A DNA stretch of 64,000 nucleotides from Aliiglaciecola lipolytica E3. GTDB lineage: Bacteria; Pseudomonadota; Gammaproteobacteria; Enterobacterales; Alteromonadaceae. A program made the position numbers and the translations under genes. The DNA is taken from positions 124,001 through 188,000 of the forward strand of contig NZ_BAEN01000038.1 in assembly GCF_000314975.1 (NCBI RefSeq). The letters run 5' to 3'. Of this stretch, positions 10,109 through 18,411 are shown piece after piece (position 1 is the first letter of the stretch; the number at the start of each line of letters is the position of its first letter). The notes under the pieces were generated by a model. That model was not told where the DNA came from. It did not search any database and was given only the letters and a program-made list of their open reading frames with translations.

Positions 10109-11803
10109 TTAATCGTCTGTGGATTCATTATATTGTTGTTGTGATAACAAAAATGTTTCAAAATCTTGATGGCTGAGAGCCTCACTAAACAGATAACCCT
10201 GCATAATATGACAATTATTTTGTACTAAGAAATCTGATTGCAATTTGTTCTCTACCCCTTCTGCAACCACCATTATGCCTAGGGTTTCAGCAAGTTGAAT
10301 GATAGCTTTTACAATGATTTTATCGTGCGGGTTGTTATCTAAGTTACGCACAAACGAACGATCTATTTTTAGCGTATCTACGGGTAATTGCTGTAAATAG
10401 CGGAGGGACGAATAGCCCGTTCCGAAATCATCTAAAGTAATACTAAAACCGGATGTTTTGATACGTTTTAAACGCTCAATCAGACCTGCACCGCTCTCTT
10501 GCAGAGTACTTTCAGTTACTTCTATACGAATCGCATCTGCACAAAGCTGATATTTTTCAATCAATTGATCAATGAGATCAAAAGTATTCTGCTGATAAAA
10601 TTGCTTACTCGAAATGTTAATCGATAAGGGAAGGCGTTCTTTAAAACTCTCAGTCCAACCAACCGCGTATTCGAAAGCTTGGGTAATAACTTGATTAAAA
10701 ATTTCTTTAATTACACCTTTCTTTTCAGCGACGCCAATAAAATCCATCGCGGTTAAAATCCCGCGTTTTGGATGATGCCAGCGCGCTAAGCATTCAACAC
10801 CAACAATTTTGTTAGTGTGCAGATCTATAACTGGTTGAAAATAAGGTACAAACTGATTTTCCGATAATCCGAGCTGCAATTCTTGTTCAACAACCCTAAG
10901 ATCCAATAGTTCTTGATTTAATGCATCACTAAAAAACTGATAATGCAATTGCTCATCATGTTTAGCTCGATACATTGCGGCATCAGCATGTTGTAGTAAT
11001 TCTTCTGCAGTTTGCGCATTATCTGGATAAATACTGATACCAATACTGCAACCAACCTCCATAACATTGGCTCCGCTTTTCACCGGCTTCTTAATCTCAC
11101 GGATTAGCTTTTCGGTTACTTTAGCGACCGTTTCGGAGTCTTTTATATTACTCATAATCACAGCAAATTCATCGCCGCCCATGCGTGCTACTAAATCGCT
11201 TTTTCGTAGCGATTTTTGTAACCGCTCTGCAATCGCACACAGCATGGCGTCACCAGCGTCGTGGCCCATATTATCATTGACTTGTTTAAACTTATCTAAA
11301 TCAACAAATAACACAGCAAAGCGCTTTTTCTGGCGTTGCGATTGACTAATTTCGTGATCAAATAATTGACTGAACAAAAATCGGTTGGCAAGCCCAGTTA
11401 GGCTATCGCGATATGCCAACTGGGCTAGGTTTTCATCTGGCATACTGTTAATCGATTTAACACTTAGTTTGGCAATAAAACAAATAAATCCATTATCATT
11501 TTTAATCGGAATTAAATGCAAACTACAGGTCACCAAGCTATTCAATTTATGCGCAACTACTACATCACCAGTCCAGGGTTCTTGCTGTGCTGATTGCAAA
11601 ATCGATTTCCAATTTTGAGAATCAAATTGTCGCAACAAAAACATTTCTTCCAGCGAATCATTCGTGTCTGCTGAATCCTCAACTTCTATTTGTCTAGCAA
11701 ACGCATCGTTTGCAAATAACAATTGCCCTTCGTTACCAATCAAACCTATAGGATCAGGTAAATATTGGTAGGCAGCGCACAGTTGTGCAAATTCATTTGA
11801 CAT
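10109..11803 (-). CDS. Sensor-like GGDEF-EAL cyclic-di-GMP protein
   Basis: A 564-residue protein that probably makes and/or breaks cyclic di-GMP. An N-terminal PAS-like region (about 1-115) is followed by a GGDEF domain (about 128-290) with an intact MGGDEF (GGDEF at 209-213) and a product-inhibition site RKSD (RxxD) five residues before it. The EAL domain (about 305-555) has ECLARW in place of EAL-R but keeps the expected acidic and metal-ligand stretches NISSKQF, EVTEST, DDFGTGYSS, LKIDRSFV and AEGVEN. There is no transmembrane segment, so it should be cytoplasmic. Both catalytic halves look potentially active; which dominates cannot be told from sequence. Confidence 0.93.
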   Translation of the reverse strand: MSNEFAQLCAAYQYLPDPIGLIGNEGQLLFANDAFARQIEVEDSADTNDSLEEMFLLRQFDSQNWKSILQSAQQEPWTGDVVVAHKLNSLVTCSLHLIPIKNDNGFICFIAKLSVKSINSMPDENLAQLAYRDSLTGLANRFLFSQLFDHEISQSQRQKKRFAVLFVDLDKFKQVNDNMGHDAGDAMLCAIAERLQKSLRKSDLVARMGGDEFAVIMSNIKDSETVAKVTEKLIREIKKPVKSGANVMEVGCSIGISIYPDNAQTAEELLQHADAAMYRAKHDEQLHYQFFSDALNQELLDLRVVEQELQLGLSENQFVPYFQPVIDLHTNKIVGVECLARWHHPKRGILTAMDFIGVAEKKGVIKEIFNQVITQAFEYAVGWTESFKERLPLSINISSKQFYQQNTFDLIDQLIEKYQLCADAIRIEVTESTLQESGAGLIERLKRIKTSGFSITLDDFGTGYSSLRYLQQLPVDTLKIDRSFVRNLDNNPHDKIIVKAIIQLAETLGIMVVAEGVENKLQSDFLVQNNCHIMQGYLFSEALSHQDFETFLLSQQQYNESTDD

Positions 11804-11863
11804 ATTCTAAGCTTCTCATTTGTTATTATTATTAGTGTTAAATCTTAACGACTTCTATTGTCT

Positions 11864-13300
11864 TTAAGAGCGATACTGATGATATTTACGCCACCAATAT
11901 CCAGCCTGCTTTTCGTTCCCTTTTGATTCATACCAGTGCGCGAGATTAACGTAAATTGGCACTAATCCCACTTTGTTTTCCAATACATCTAACCAAATTT
12001 GCAGATATACGTCAGGAATAACACCTATATCATGATGTTCCATAAACGTGGTTTGGCTTACTGGTTTGTAGGCGGTCACCGGTGTTTGCTGGCAAGTGTA
12101 TGTTTGAGTTAATTCTAACTCAGAAAACGCTTTTTGATAACGCGCAAAACCAGTCTTATTCATGCGCGGTGGAGAATCTGCAATCGTTAAATTGGGTACT
12201 TGGGTATTTTTACACACCTTGTTAGCACTCGTTTTGTCTATTTCGTATTCATCTACAAATCCAGCAAAATGGGCAAGCTCATGTAAAAAAACTCGATAAT
12301 CATCCTGTTTATCCAAATACATAATACCATTGTGAACGTTCGCTATGCCTGCCTCAGAAACTAAAAGTACATGGGTAAAATCAATTTTTTCAACTAACCT
12401 AGACAATACGTTAAGCGAACAAGTAAGCCGTGTTTGTTGCGAATCAGAACAGGCCAACTCGCTAGGTTCAAGCCATATAGGTCGATTTAGACAAATTGGA
12501 AAATCTAAAAAACGTGGGTCAGATTCAAAGCTTTGCTTTAATTGATGGATTTTTGAAATGCTAGTTAACGTGCCGGCAATAGGCTGAATATTCATTGCAC
12601 ATTGTCGTTCAACAATCGGTAAACTAACAGTTTCATTTTCATAAACAGGTTGCCAACTAGCCTTATCAATCGCAGTTAACAGCTTTATTGCTTCTTGTTT
12701 GACGTCAGCATTACCACCGTTTACTTGGGCGTTTAACCATTGAATACTTTTATTGGGACTTTGTTGTTGCCATAGGTAATCCGCAAACATGTGCATGACG
12801 GTTACGTCAGACTCCGCAGCACGATGAAACCAGGGGTTAGATGAATCTGGCTGGTCTGATTGTTTTAACAGATAATAGAGGGCCACAATAGCGTCTTTAT
12901 GTCCCGCTGCGGCGGCGTTTTCTAGCAGTCTGGTTTGGGTGGTTAAGTTTTCACTTAGACCCGCCAATTGAAATTGACTTTCCACATGACCACTGCGAGC
13001 AGCTTGACTTAAATATTGTTTCTTCAAATCAGTATTTGGGCTGTTATTGGCCAAATAGAAAAGTGAAGCCGTAGCGCCTATTTCAGCGCTCTTTGAAATC
13101 CAGAAGTGATTATTATTTTGTATTGCAATGGATGAAAGCTGATCTCGTGCTTCAGTATGGTTTTGCTGCGCAGCTAAATACAGTTGACTATAGCCTAACT
13201 CTATTCTCTCGCTTAACTGAAACAAAAAGTGCGGAGAGAGCGCAGAGTCAGCTCTTAAGAAAAAGAAAAAACTAATCAGTAACAGTGCGCGTAAAATCAT
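11864..13300 (-). CDS. Secreted Sel1-like repeat protein with HExxH metalloprotease-like motif
   Basis: A 478-residue protein with an N-terminal signal peptide (ILRALLLISFFFFLRADSA). The first half has degenerate Sel1/TPR-like helical repeats (about residues 35-210), with pieces such as AARSGHVESQFQLAGL and AAAAGHKDAIVALYYLL. The second half carries HELAHFAGFVDEYEID at residues 340-355, an HExxHxxGxxDE arrangement reminiscent of M64-type or snapalysin-like zinc peptidases, plus several cysteines that could form disulfides in the periplasm. It starts 16 bases after nlpI, so the two are probably co-transcribed. Catalytic activity is inferred from the motif only; no named family was recognised for the full protein. 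Confidence 0.7.
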   Translation of the reverse strand: MILRALLLISFFFFLRADSALSPHFLFQLSERIELGYSQLYLAAQQNHTEARDQLSSIAIQNNNHFWISKSAEIGATASLFYLANNSPNTDLKKQYLSQAARSGHVESQFQLAGLSENLTTQTRLLENAAAAGHKDAIVALYYLLKQSDQPDSSNPWFHRAAESDVTVMHMFADYLWQQQSPNKSIQWLNAQVNGGNADVKQEAIKLLTAIDKASWQPVYENETVSLPIVERQCAMNIQPIAGTLTSISKIHQLKQSFESDPRFLDFPICLNRPIWLEPSELACSDSQQTRLTCSLNVLSRLVEKIDFTHVLLVSEAGIANVHNGIMYLDKQDDYRVFLHELAHFAGFVDEYEIDKTSANKVCKNTQVPNLTIADSPPRMNKTGFARYQKAFSELELTQTYTCQQTPVTAYKPVSQTTFMEHHDIGVIPDVYLQIWLDVLENKVGLVPIYVNLAHWYESKGNEKQAGYWWRKYHQYRS

Positions 13301-13316
13301 ATTTTACATTTTCGCC

Positions 13317-14210
13317 TCAACTTTTCATGTCTTCAGACGCCTTTTTACGCAACAAATCAATTTCAATACGGGCATAACGATGTTCAACATAATCGTAAAT
13401 ATTGGTGCTTAACACCATTTTGAAATAGTTTAACGCCAACCCTCTTTCACCGCGACTTTCGTAAAATTTGCCCATGTAAAAATAAACTTCACACATGCGC
13501 TGATTTAACTCAACTGAGTTTTTTGGACCGATCACAAATCCGTTTAGTAACTTATTTCGCGTTACGTTACCCAAATAAAAGTCTACAATTGCGGTTGCCC
13601 AATTGTCCTCAGAAAGCTGCTTTCGATTCGCCCTTAACTCAGCTAATGCCGCATTATAATCAATTTCTTTATGCGCCAAAAACAGCCATAAAGCAGAAAA
13701 TGGGTTTTCCATGTCTTTTTTGTAAAACCGCTCTAGATCACTTACCGCCAACTCATTTCGTTGACCGTAATACAATGCTATCCCTCGATTTAACAATGCA
13801 AAATCAAGTTCTGGATTAATATCGAGTGCCGAATCAAATGATTCATACGCTTCATTAAATTCCATTTGCTGAGTGAAATGGATGCCGATCGCGTTGTAGG
13901 CCTCGGCCATATCTGGCTTGAGTTGCTTTGCTCTACCAAAATCATACTGCGCCAAACCTGCTAAGCCGACACTGTCGTATTGAGTGCCACGTAAGAATAG
14001 CAATTCAGCTCTTTCTTCGTTGCTTATTGAGGATTGATTTAATATTTGATTATAGCGAGCAATAGCAAGCTGAGCGCGAAAATTTAGTGGTTGTGGCTCA
14101 GGAATTAGGATGCTTTCGACCTTAGAATGCAAGGCGGAACCTGAATTTATGCTACATCCAATTAAGCTTGATGAAACAAGAAACAATGACAATAAAATGC
14201 GTTTTTTCAT
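13317..14210 (-). CDS. nlpI: Lipoprotein NlpI (TPR)
   Basis: NlpI is an outer-membrane lipoprotein with TPR repeats that acts as an adaptor for peptidoglycan hydrolases and the protease Prc. From ATG 14210 the product is 297 residues (E. coli 294) and begins with a lipoprotein signal ending in the lipobox LIGC. The TPRs include AELLFLRGTQYDSVGLAGLA, AEAYNAIGIHFTQQMEFNEA and FALLNRGIALYYGQRNELA. An ATG at 14294 would add 28 residues ahead of the signal sequence and was rejected. The usual pnp neighbour is absent; instead a Sel1/HExxH protein follows, which might be a functional partner. Confidence 0.9.
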   Translation of the reverse strand: MKKRILLSLFLVSSSLIGCSINSGSALHSKVESILIPEPQPLNFRAQLAIARYNQILNQSSISNEERAELLFLRGTQYDSVGLAGLAQYDFGRAKQLKPDMAEAYNAIGIHFTQQMEFNEAYESFDSALDINPELDFALLNRGIALYYGQRNELAVSDLERFYKKDMENPFSALWLFLAHKEIDYNAALAELRANRKQLSEDNWATAIVDFYLGNVTRNKLLNGFVIGPKNSVELNQRMCEVYFYMGKFYESRGERGLALNYFKMVLSTNIYDYVEHRYARIEIDLLRKKASEDMKS

Positions 14211-14521
14211 ATTAACGGTGATGACACTTGAAAAATTATTTAAAAGGAAACGGAAACTAAACTTAATAAGGCATAAAAGTTTAGGAGAATACACTTAACA
14301 ATAGCCCGCTAAGAGTCGCTTATTTAACGCTAAAAGTAAAGCATAGCCCCGCAGAATAGACTAAGGACAGCCATCAAAATAGACAAAGGACAGCCATCAA
14401 AATCAGATGCTTTTGGGTGATGAGTTGCGCTTACAATTAATCTATTGAATGACACATTGGGCTTGTCAAACACCAACTTTTTGTCGCAAACTGTGCGGCC
14501 AATTTCAAAAAGTGGAAATAT
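14211..14521. other. Intergenic region between nlpI and cdd
   Basis: Contains the divergent upstream regions of nlpI and cdd and a tandem 23-bp repeat (14358-14403, listed separately). I see no additional gene and no clear intrinsic terminator. Confidence 0.6.
14358..14403. repeat. Tandem 23-bp direct repeat
   Basis: Two adjacent copies of AGACWAAGGACAGCCATCAAAAT-like sequence (14358-14380 and 14381-14403) differ at a single base. The AAGGACAGCCATC core is not part of any gene and could be the trace of a small mobile or REP-like element, or a duplicated regulator site. No transposase lies nearby. Confidence 0.75.
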
Positions 14522-14917
14522 TTGTTGGATAATTCAACTCAGAAACTGATTCAGGCAGCCAAACTAGCTCAACAAAACGCATATGCACCATACTCAAATT
14601 TTCAAGTAGGCTCCGCCATTCTTGCCGACAACGGGAAGGTGTATGCTGGATGCAATATCGAAAATGCTGCTTATCCATTAGGCCAATGTGCTGAGGCCGG
14701 AGCCATCGCGGCAATGATTTTAGATGGTGGAACAAAAATCGAAAAAATATTGATCGCCAGTCCTAATGAAAAACGATGCCCTCCTTGTGGTGGCTGTAGA
14801 CAGAAGATAAAAGAGTTTGCCAATCAAAATACACAAATATTAATGTATGACACACAAGAAAATATCACTACTGTAGATATGAAAACCTTGTTACCTTTCG
14901 CCTTTGAACTAGATTGA
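14522..14917 (+). CDS. cdd: Cytidine deaminase
   Basis: Converts cytidine and deoxycytidine to uridine forms in pyrimidine salvage. The 131-residue product is of the short tetrameric class. Zinc and catalytic residues are visible: CAE at 56-58 (Cys ligand plus catalytic Glu) and PCGGC with Cys89 and Cys92. The substrate-binding GCNIENAAYP and the N-terminal AYAPYSNFQVGSA are typical. The start appears to be TTG (14522), with a GTGGA ribosome site 6 bases upstream; no ATG is available before the conserved N-terminus. Confidence 0.95.
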   Translation: MLDNSTQKLIQAAKLAQQNAYAPYSNFQVGSAILADNGKVYAGCNIENAAYPLGQCAEAGAIAAMILDGGTKIEKILIASPNEKRCPPCGGCRQKIKEFANQNTQILMYDTQENITTVDMKTLLPFAFELD

Positions 14918-15016
14918 TGGCATCTAAAGCAGTGAAAACTATACTTTTGCAGGATTCGAAACTCCCTGCTTTGTGCTAATTTATAAATATCATTTGGACA
15001 ACGGCAAGGAATGCCT

Positions 15017-16255
15017 GTGCTCACCTCAACATTTCGCAGAATAGCGTTATTGGGAAAAAACAAAAAGGATTTGGATAATCTTAGCCATATAAAATTAGTC
15101 AATACGATTGCACTAATGGTGTTGGTTTTTTTAGTCCTACAAATTCCATTCATTCTACGATTTTGGCATTTTAGCGGTTTTCCAGCGCTTATTTTATGTA
15201 TCGTACATATTGGCCTGTTTTATCAAGTTTTGCGGGCAAACTATCGTCACCACTTCATTACGGCTAGATCCCTGCTTATGTGCGGGTTTGTATCTTATAT
15301 TGGTATTTCCAGTCTGATTTGGAGTGTTAATATACAGTTTCATTTTTTGTTTATTATTGGATTATTTGTGAGTCCTTTTTTGTATCGAGAGTGGGAAAAA
15401 GGACAATACGTTCCAAATTTAATTATCTACCTAGTCTGCTTTTGTGGCATAGAAGTATTTTGGCAATTACCCAGTCGTCATCTGCAAGCAAAATCGATGG
15501 AAGAGTTTTGGTTAACTATGGGAACCGGATTTTTACTATCTATAGCGGCCATTACATCAAGTTTGCTCATCCATGAAAATACACGAATGTCATTGGAAAG
15601 AGTTTGCCGCGACAAAGCGCGCATTTCACACATATTACAAAAAACGCTTCCTAAGCCTTTAATAAAAAATTTGTTGGCAAACTTTAGCAATCCAACCCCT
15701 TCGTCTACCTTAAAACAGCATTTTTGCTCGGTATTGTTCGCAGATATTCAGGGATATACTCAGCATTGCAGTGATACAGACTCGCGCGAAGTCATGCATC
15801 TACTGAACGATTTTTACTGTGAATTTGATTTATTAAGCCGGCAAAATCAATTGCAAAAAATCAAAACCAATGGTGATCAATATATGGCTGTTTGTGGCAT
15901 TTATGAACAGCAGGTAAATCCAGCAGCTCAGTGTTGTCTGGCTGCAATTTCGATGCTGAAAAGTTTCAACACCATCAGCAAAAAATTACAACTTCAACTG
16001 AAAATTAGGATTGGTATTGCAAGCGGCCCTATCACTGCCGGATGCGTGGGATTAGACAATATGCTTTTTGATGTTTGGGGTGACGCCGTTAACCTGGCGT
16101 CTCGATTGGAAAGCCACGGCACTGCAAATAAAATACTTGTGTGTCAGGATACTTATCTCAACTGTCAAAAACTGATTAAATTCGAGTCTGGAAACAAGCT
16201 AAATATTAAAGGGCTTGGTACACTCACCACATATTTTGTTCGAGATACCGTATGA
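15017..16255 (+). CDS. Membrane-bound class III adenylate cyclase
   Basis: An N-terminal membrane domain of about six hydrophobic segments (residues 30-190) precedes a class III nucleotide cyclase domain (about 235-400). Metal-binding LFADIQGYT, the substrate-selecting Lys in KTNGDQYM and the FDVWGDAVNLASRLES motif (transition-state Asn and Arg) are all present; the Lys/Asp pair suggests ATP over GTP. Cyclic AMP from this enzyme would feed local or CRP-type signalling. ATG 15011 directly abuts AAGGA, so GTG 15017, six bases after AAGGA, is the better start. No operon partner is obvious. Confidence 0.88.
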   Translation: MLTSTFRRIALLGKNKKDLDNLSHIKLVNTIALMVLVFLVLQIPFILRFWHFSGFPALILCIVHIGLFYQVLRANYRHHFITARSLLMCGFVSYIGISSLIWSVNIQFHFLFIIGLFVSPFLYREWEKGQYVPNLIIYLVCFCGIEVFWQLPSRHLQAKSMEEFWLTMGTGFLLSIAAITSSLLIHENTRMSLERVCRDKARISHILQKTLPKPLIKNLLANFSNPTPSSTLKQHFCSVLFADIQGYTQHCSDTDSREVMHLLNDFYCEFDLLSRQNQLQKIKTNGDQYMAVCGIYEQQVNPAAQCCLAAISMLKSFNTISKKLQLQLKIRIGIASGPITAGCVGLDNMLFDVWGDAVNLASRLESHGTANKILVCQDTYLNCQKLIKFESGNKLNIKGLGTLTTYFVRDTV

Positions 16256-16283
16256 ACGTCAATAATGGAAAATAGTAATTTTC

Positions 16284-17438
16284 ATGTATAAATTAAACAT
16301 TCAAAATAAACAACGTTTCCTCAACGAATACTGGCAAAAGCGCCCCGTTGTGATACGCAATGCTTTTCCTGACTTTATTGACCCTTTAGATGAAAACGAT
16401 TTAGCAGGTCTGGCCCAAGAAGCTGAAGTTGACTCAAGAATCATCTCCAACTTCAACGGTAAATGGTCAAATACCCAAGGTCCATTTGACGACTTTTCTA
16501 AACTCTGTGTAGGACAATGGACATTACTCGTGCAATCGGTGGACACCTACTTAGAAGAAGCGAAACAGCTTTTAGAAAGCTTTGATTTCATACCCAACTG
16601 GCGCGTTGACGACTTAATGGTAAGTTATTCTGACCTCAATGGTGGCGTAGGTCCTCATGTTGACCAATACGATGTATTTATCATTCAAGGACGCGGGACA
16701 AGGCGGTGGCAAGTAGGTGAAAATAAACATCATGATACGATTCAGCCTGCAAAAAACTTACGTCAAATTAGCGGATTCGATCCTATTTTGGATGAGATAT
16801 TAGAACCTGGTGATTTAATCTACATTCCCCCCGGTTTTCCTCATAATGGTGTCGCTCTCAAACCGTGCATGAATTATTCCGTCGGCTTCAGGGCTCCGAC
16901 ACAACGGGAAATGCTGGATGGTTTTGTCGATTTTGCGCAAGCACGAAACCTATTTAATCAAAGATATTCAGATCCTGAATTAGACCTACGTGATTCTCGT
17001 TTTGAAATCAAACAGTCTGAAATAGAAAAAATGAAAAGCATGTTTAGTCAGATGATCAATTCAGTTCATTTTGACGACTTTATCGCATTTTACTTTACTG
17101 AATCGAAAAATTTTGACATTTATAATACTGATTTAGCAGAAGATTATTCACTCAAGCAAATTACCGAATTACTTGACGAGGGTGTTGATTTCCAGCGTAG
17201 TTTAGATGTTCGAATCATCCAACAAAAAATAAGATTAAAAGATAAATTTCAATTAGTTACGTGGATAAATCAACATCGAATTGAAGTCGAACCTCAGGAT
17301 CAAAACTTACTTCTCGACATGCTCAATTCAGCGATACTAAATAACCAAACGAAAATTAATTACCAAAATGGGTTAATATTTAATCAAATCTTGACTAGAC
17401 TGGTTAATACAGGGGGTTGGTACCCTGATATTGATTGA
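16284..17438 (+). CDS. roxA: Ribosomal protein uL16 arginine hydroxylase RoxA (JmjC cupin)
   Basis: A 2-oxoglutarate/Fe(II) oxygenase that hydroxylates an arginine of ribosomal protein uL16 (YcfD family). The 384-residue product has the JmjC cupin at about 90-210, with iron ligands in GPHVDQYDVF (His125, Asp127) and PPGFPHNGV (His187); these positions coincide with those known for E. coli YcfD. GRGTRRWQVG is the usual following strand, and the C-terminal helical and winged-helix-like region is present. The downstream GNAT gene begins 18 bases after the stop and is probably co-transcribed. Confidence 0.95.
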   Translation: MYKLNIQNKQRFLNEYWQKRPVVIRNAFPDFIDPLDENDLAGLAQEAEVDSRIISNFNGKWSNTQGPFDDFSKLCVGQWTLLVQSVDTYLEEAKQLLESFDFIPNWRVDDLMVSYSDLNGGVGPHVDQYDVFIIQGRGTRRWQVGENKHHDTIQPAKNLRQISGFDPILDEILEPGDLIYIPPGFPHNGVALKPCMNYSVGFRAPTQREMLDGFVDFAQARNLFNQRYSDPELDLRDSRFEIKQSEIEKMKSMFSQMINSVHFDDFIAFYFTESKNFDIYNTDLAEDYSLKQITELLDEGVDFQRSLDVRIIQQKIRLKDKFQLVTWINQHRIEVEPQDQNLLLDMLNSAILNNQTKINYQNGLIFNQILTRLVNTGGWYPDID

Positions 17439-17456
17439 TAGATTAGGAGAGCTTTA

Positions 17457-17915
17457 GTGACGTTAACGGTAAAAAACGTTGACTGGAATGAAGCGAAAAA
17501 TGTACTTAGCAAGTTAAGAGAAAAAGTATTTGTTTACGAGTGGCGCATTCCCAGAGAATGTGAGTTTGATCATCAAGATATGCATGCTATACATATTCTC
17601 GTGCTGGATGATAATAAACAAGAAATCGCTACAGGCAGATTAACATCAAAAGGTGAAATTGGCCGAATAGCAGTTGTTCCAAAGTATCGTGGACCAGATG
17701 TCTACCACACACTATTTAAAGCATTGATTGACAATGCTGAACGTTTAGGATTGCAGCAAGTATACGTGCAGTGTGATTTGGAAGGGGTAGATTACTACCA
17801 AAAACAAGGATTCAATCCAGTTGGTTCGGTGTATATGGACGCTGGTATTGCTAGACAAAAAATCGCATGTTCTACGTCTGAGTTTTCACTCCAAAGAGTG
17901 GAGTTAACACATTAA
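17457..17915 (+). CDS. GNAT-family acetyltransferase
   Basis: A 152-residue protein of the GCN5-related N-acetyltransferase fold, expected to transfer acetyl from acetyl-CoA to an unknown substrate. EIATGRLTSKGEIGRIAVVPKYRG marks the central strand and acetyl-CoA loop, here in a divergent form (RGPDVY in place of RGxGxG/A), and CDLEGVDYYQKQGFNPVG matches motif B. The start is GTG with a TAGGAG ribosome site 7-8 bases upstream. It follows roxA closely and ends at a strong terminator. Confidence 0.88.
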   Translation: MTLTVKNVDWNEAKNVLSKLREKVFVYEWRIPRECEFDHQDMHAIHILVLDDNKQEIATGRLTSKGEIGRIAVVPKYRGPDVYHTLFKALIDNAERLGLQQVYVQCDLEGVDYYQKQGFNPVGSVYMDAGIARQKIACSTSEFSLQRVELTH

Positions 17916-17943
17916 AACAGCACCTAAGGTGCTGTTTTTTTTT
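17914..17943. terminator. Bidirectional intrinsic terminator
   Basis: An 11-bp stem (AAAACAGCACC / GGTGCTGTTTT) with a TAA loop is followed by a T-run; the A-run on the other side makes it work for the convergent DUF4826 gene too. Confidence 0.93.
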
Positions 17944-17967
17944 AGTAAAGAATTTCAATGCCTGACA

Positions 17968-18396
17968 TCAGGCCTTACCACCTTTAATTTCGGTCCATAA
18001 ATCTTGTTGATTGTACAATGCATATAGACCTTCAGCTCGAGTTACTAACATTTCAGCAAATTGCTTTTGCGTGTTATCTAAGTTGTTACTTTCTTCTATC
18101 TCTTGGGCTTTTAATTGCCATTTAAAAGAGAATCGCCTTAATGCATCTCTAGCGCTATTTTCACTTTCATAAGGCATGTAATCACAGGGTAAATCTCCAC
18201 TAATAACCCAATAAAACTTATTATCTAAAGATTTTATTTTCCAAACTGCAACATATGGTGCTAGATAGCGACATTCTTCCGTTACTACCGAGTCAAAAAT
18301 TACGCCATTTTCGGCTAAATGCTTATTTGCGCGTTGAAACTGCGCACGAACCCATTGTGTCATTTCTTCCTGACTCATGGCTTGAGGTTGTGTCAT
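17968..18396 (-). CDS. DUF4826 family protein
   Basis: A 142-residue soluble protein recognised as DUF4826, a family of unknown function found mainly in Alteromonadales and relatives. Visible features are an N-terminal amphipathic helix (EEMTQWVRAQFQRANKHLAENG), a central YLAPYVAVWKIKS...FYWVISGDLPCDYMPY segment and a C-terminal helical part. It starts 15 bases after the large FAD-linked dehydrogenase gene on the same strand, so the two are almost certainly co-transcribed and may be linked in function, though no role is known. Confidence 0.8.
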   Translation of the reverse strand: MTQPQAMSQEEMTQWVRAQFQRANKHLAENGVIFDSVVTEECRYLAPYVAVWKIKSLDNKFYWVISGDLPCDYMPYESENSARDALRRFSFKWQLKAQEIEESNNLDNTQKQFAEMLVTRAEGLYALYNQQDLWTEIKGGKA

Positions 18397-18411
18397 AACT
18401 ATCCTTATAGA

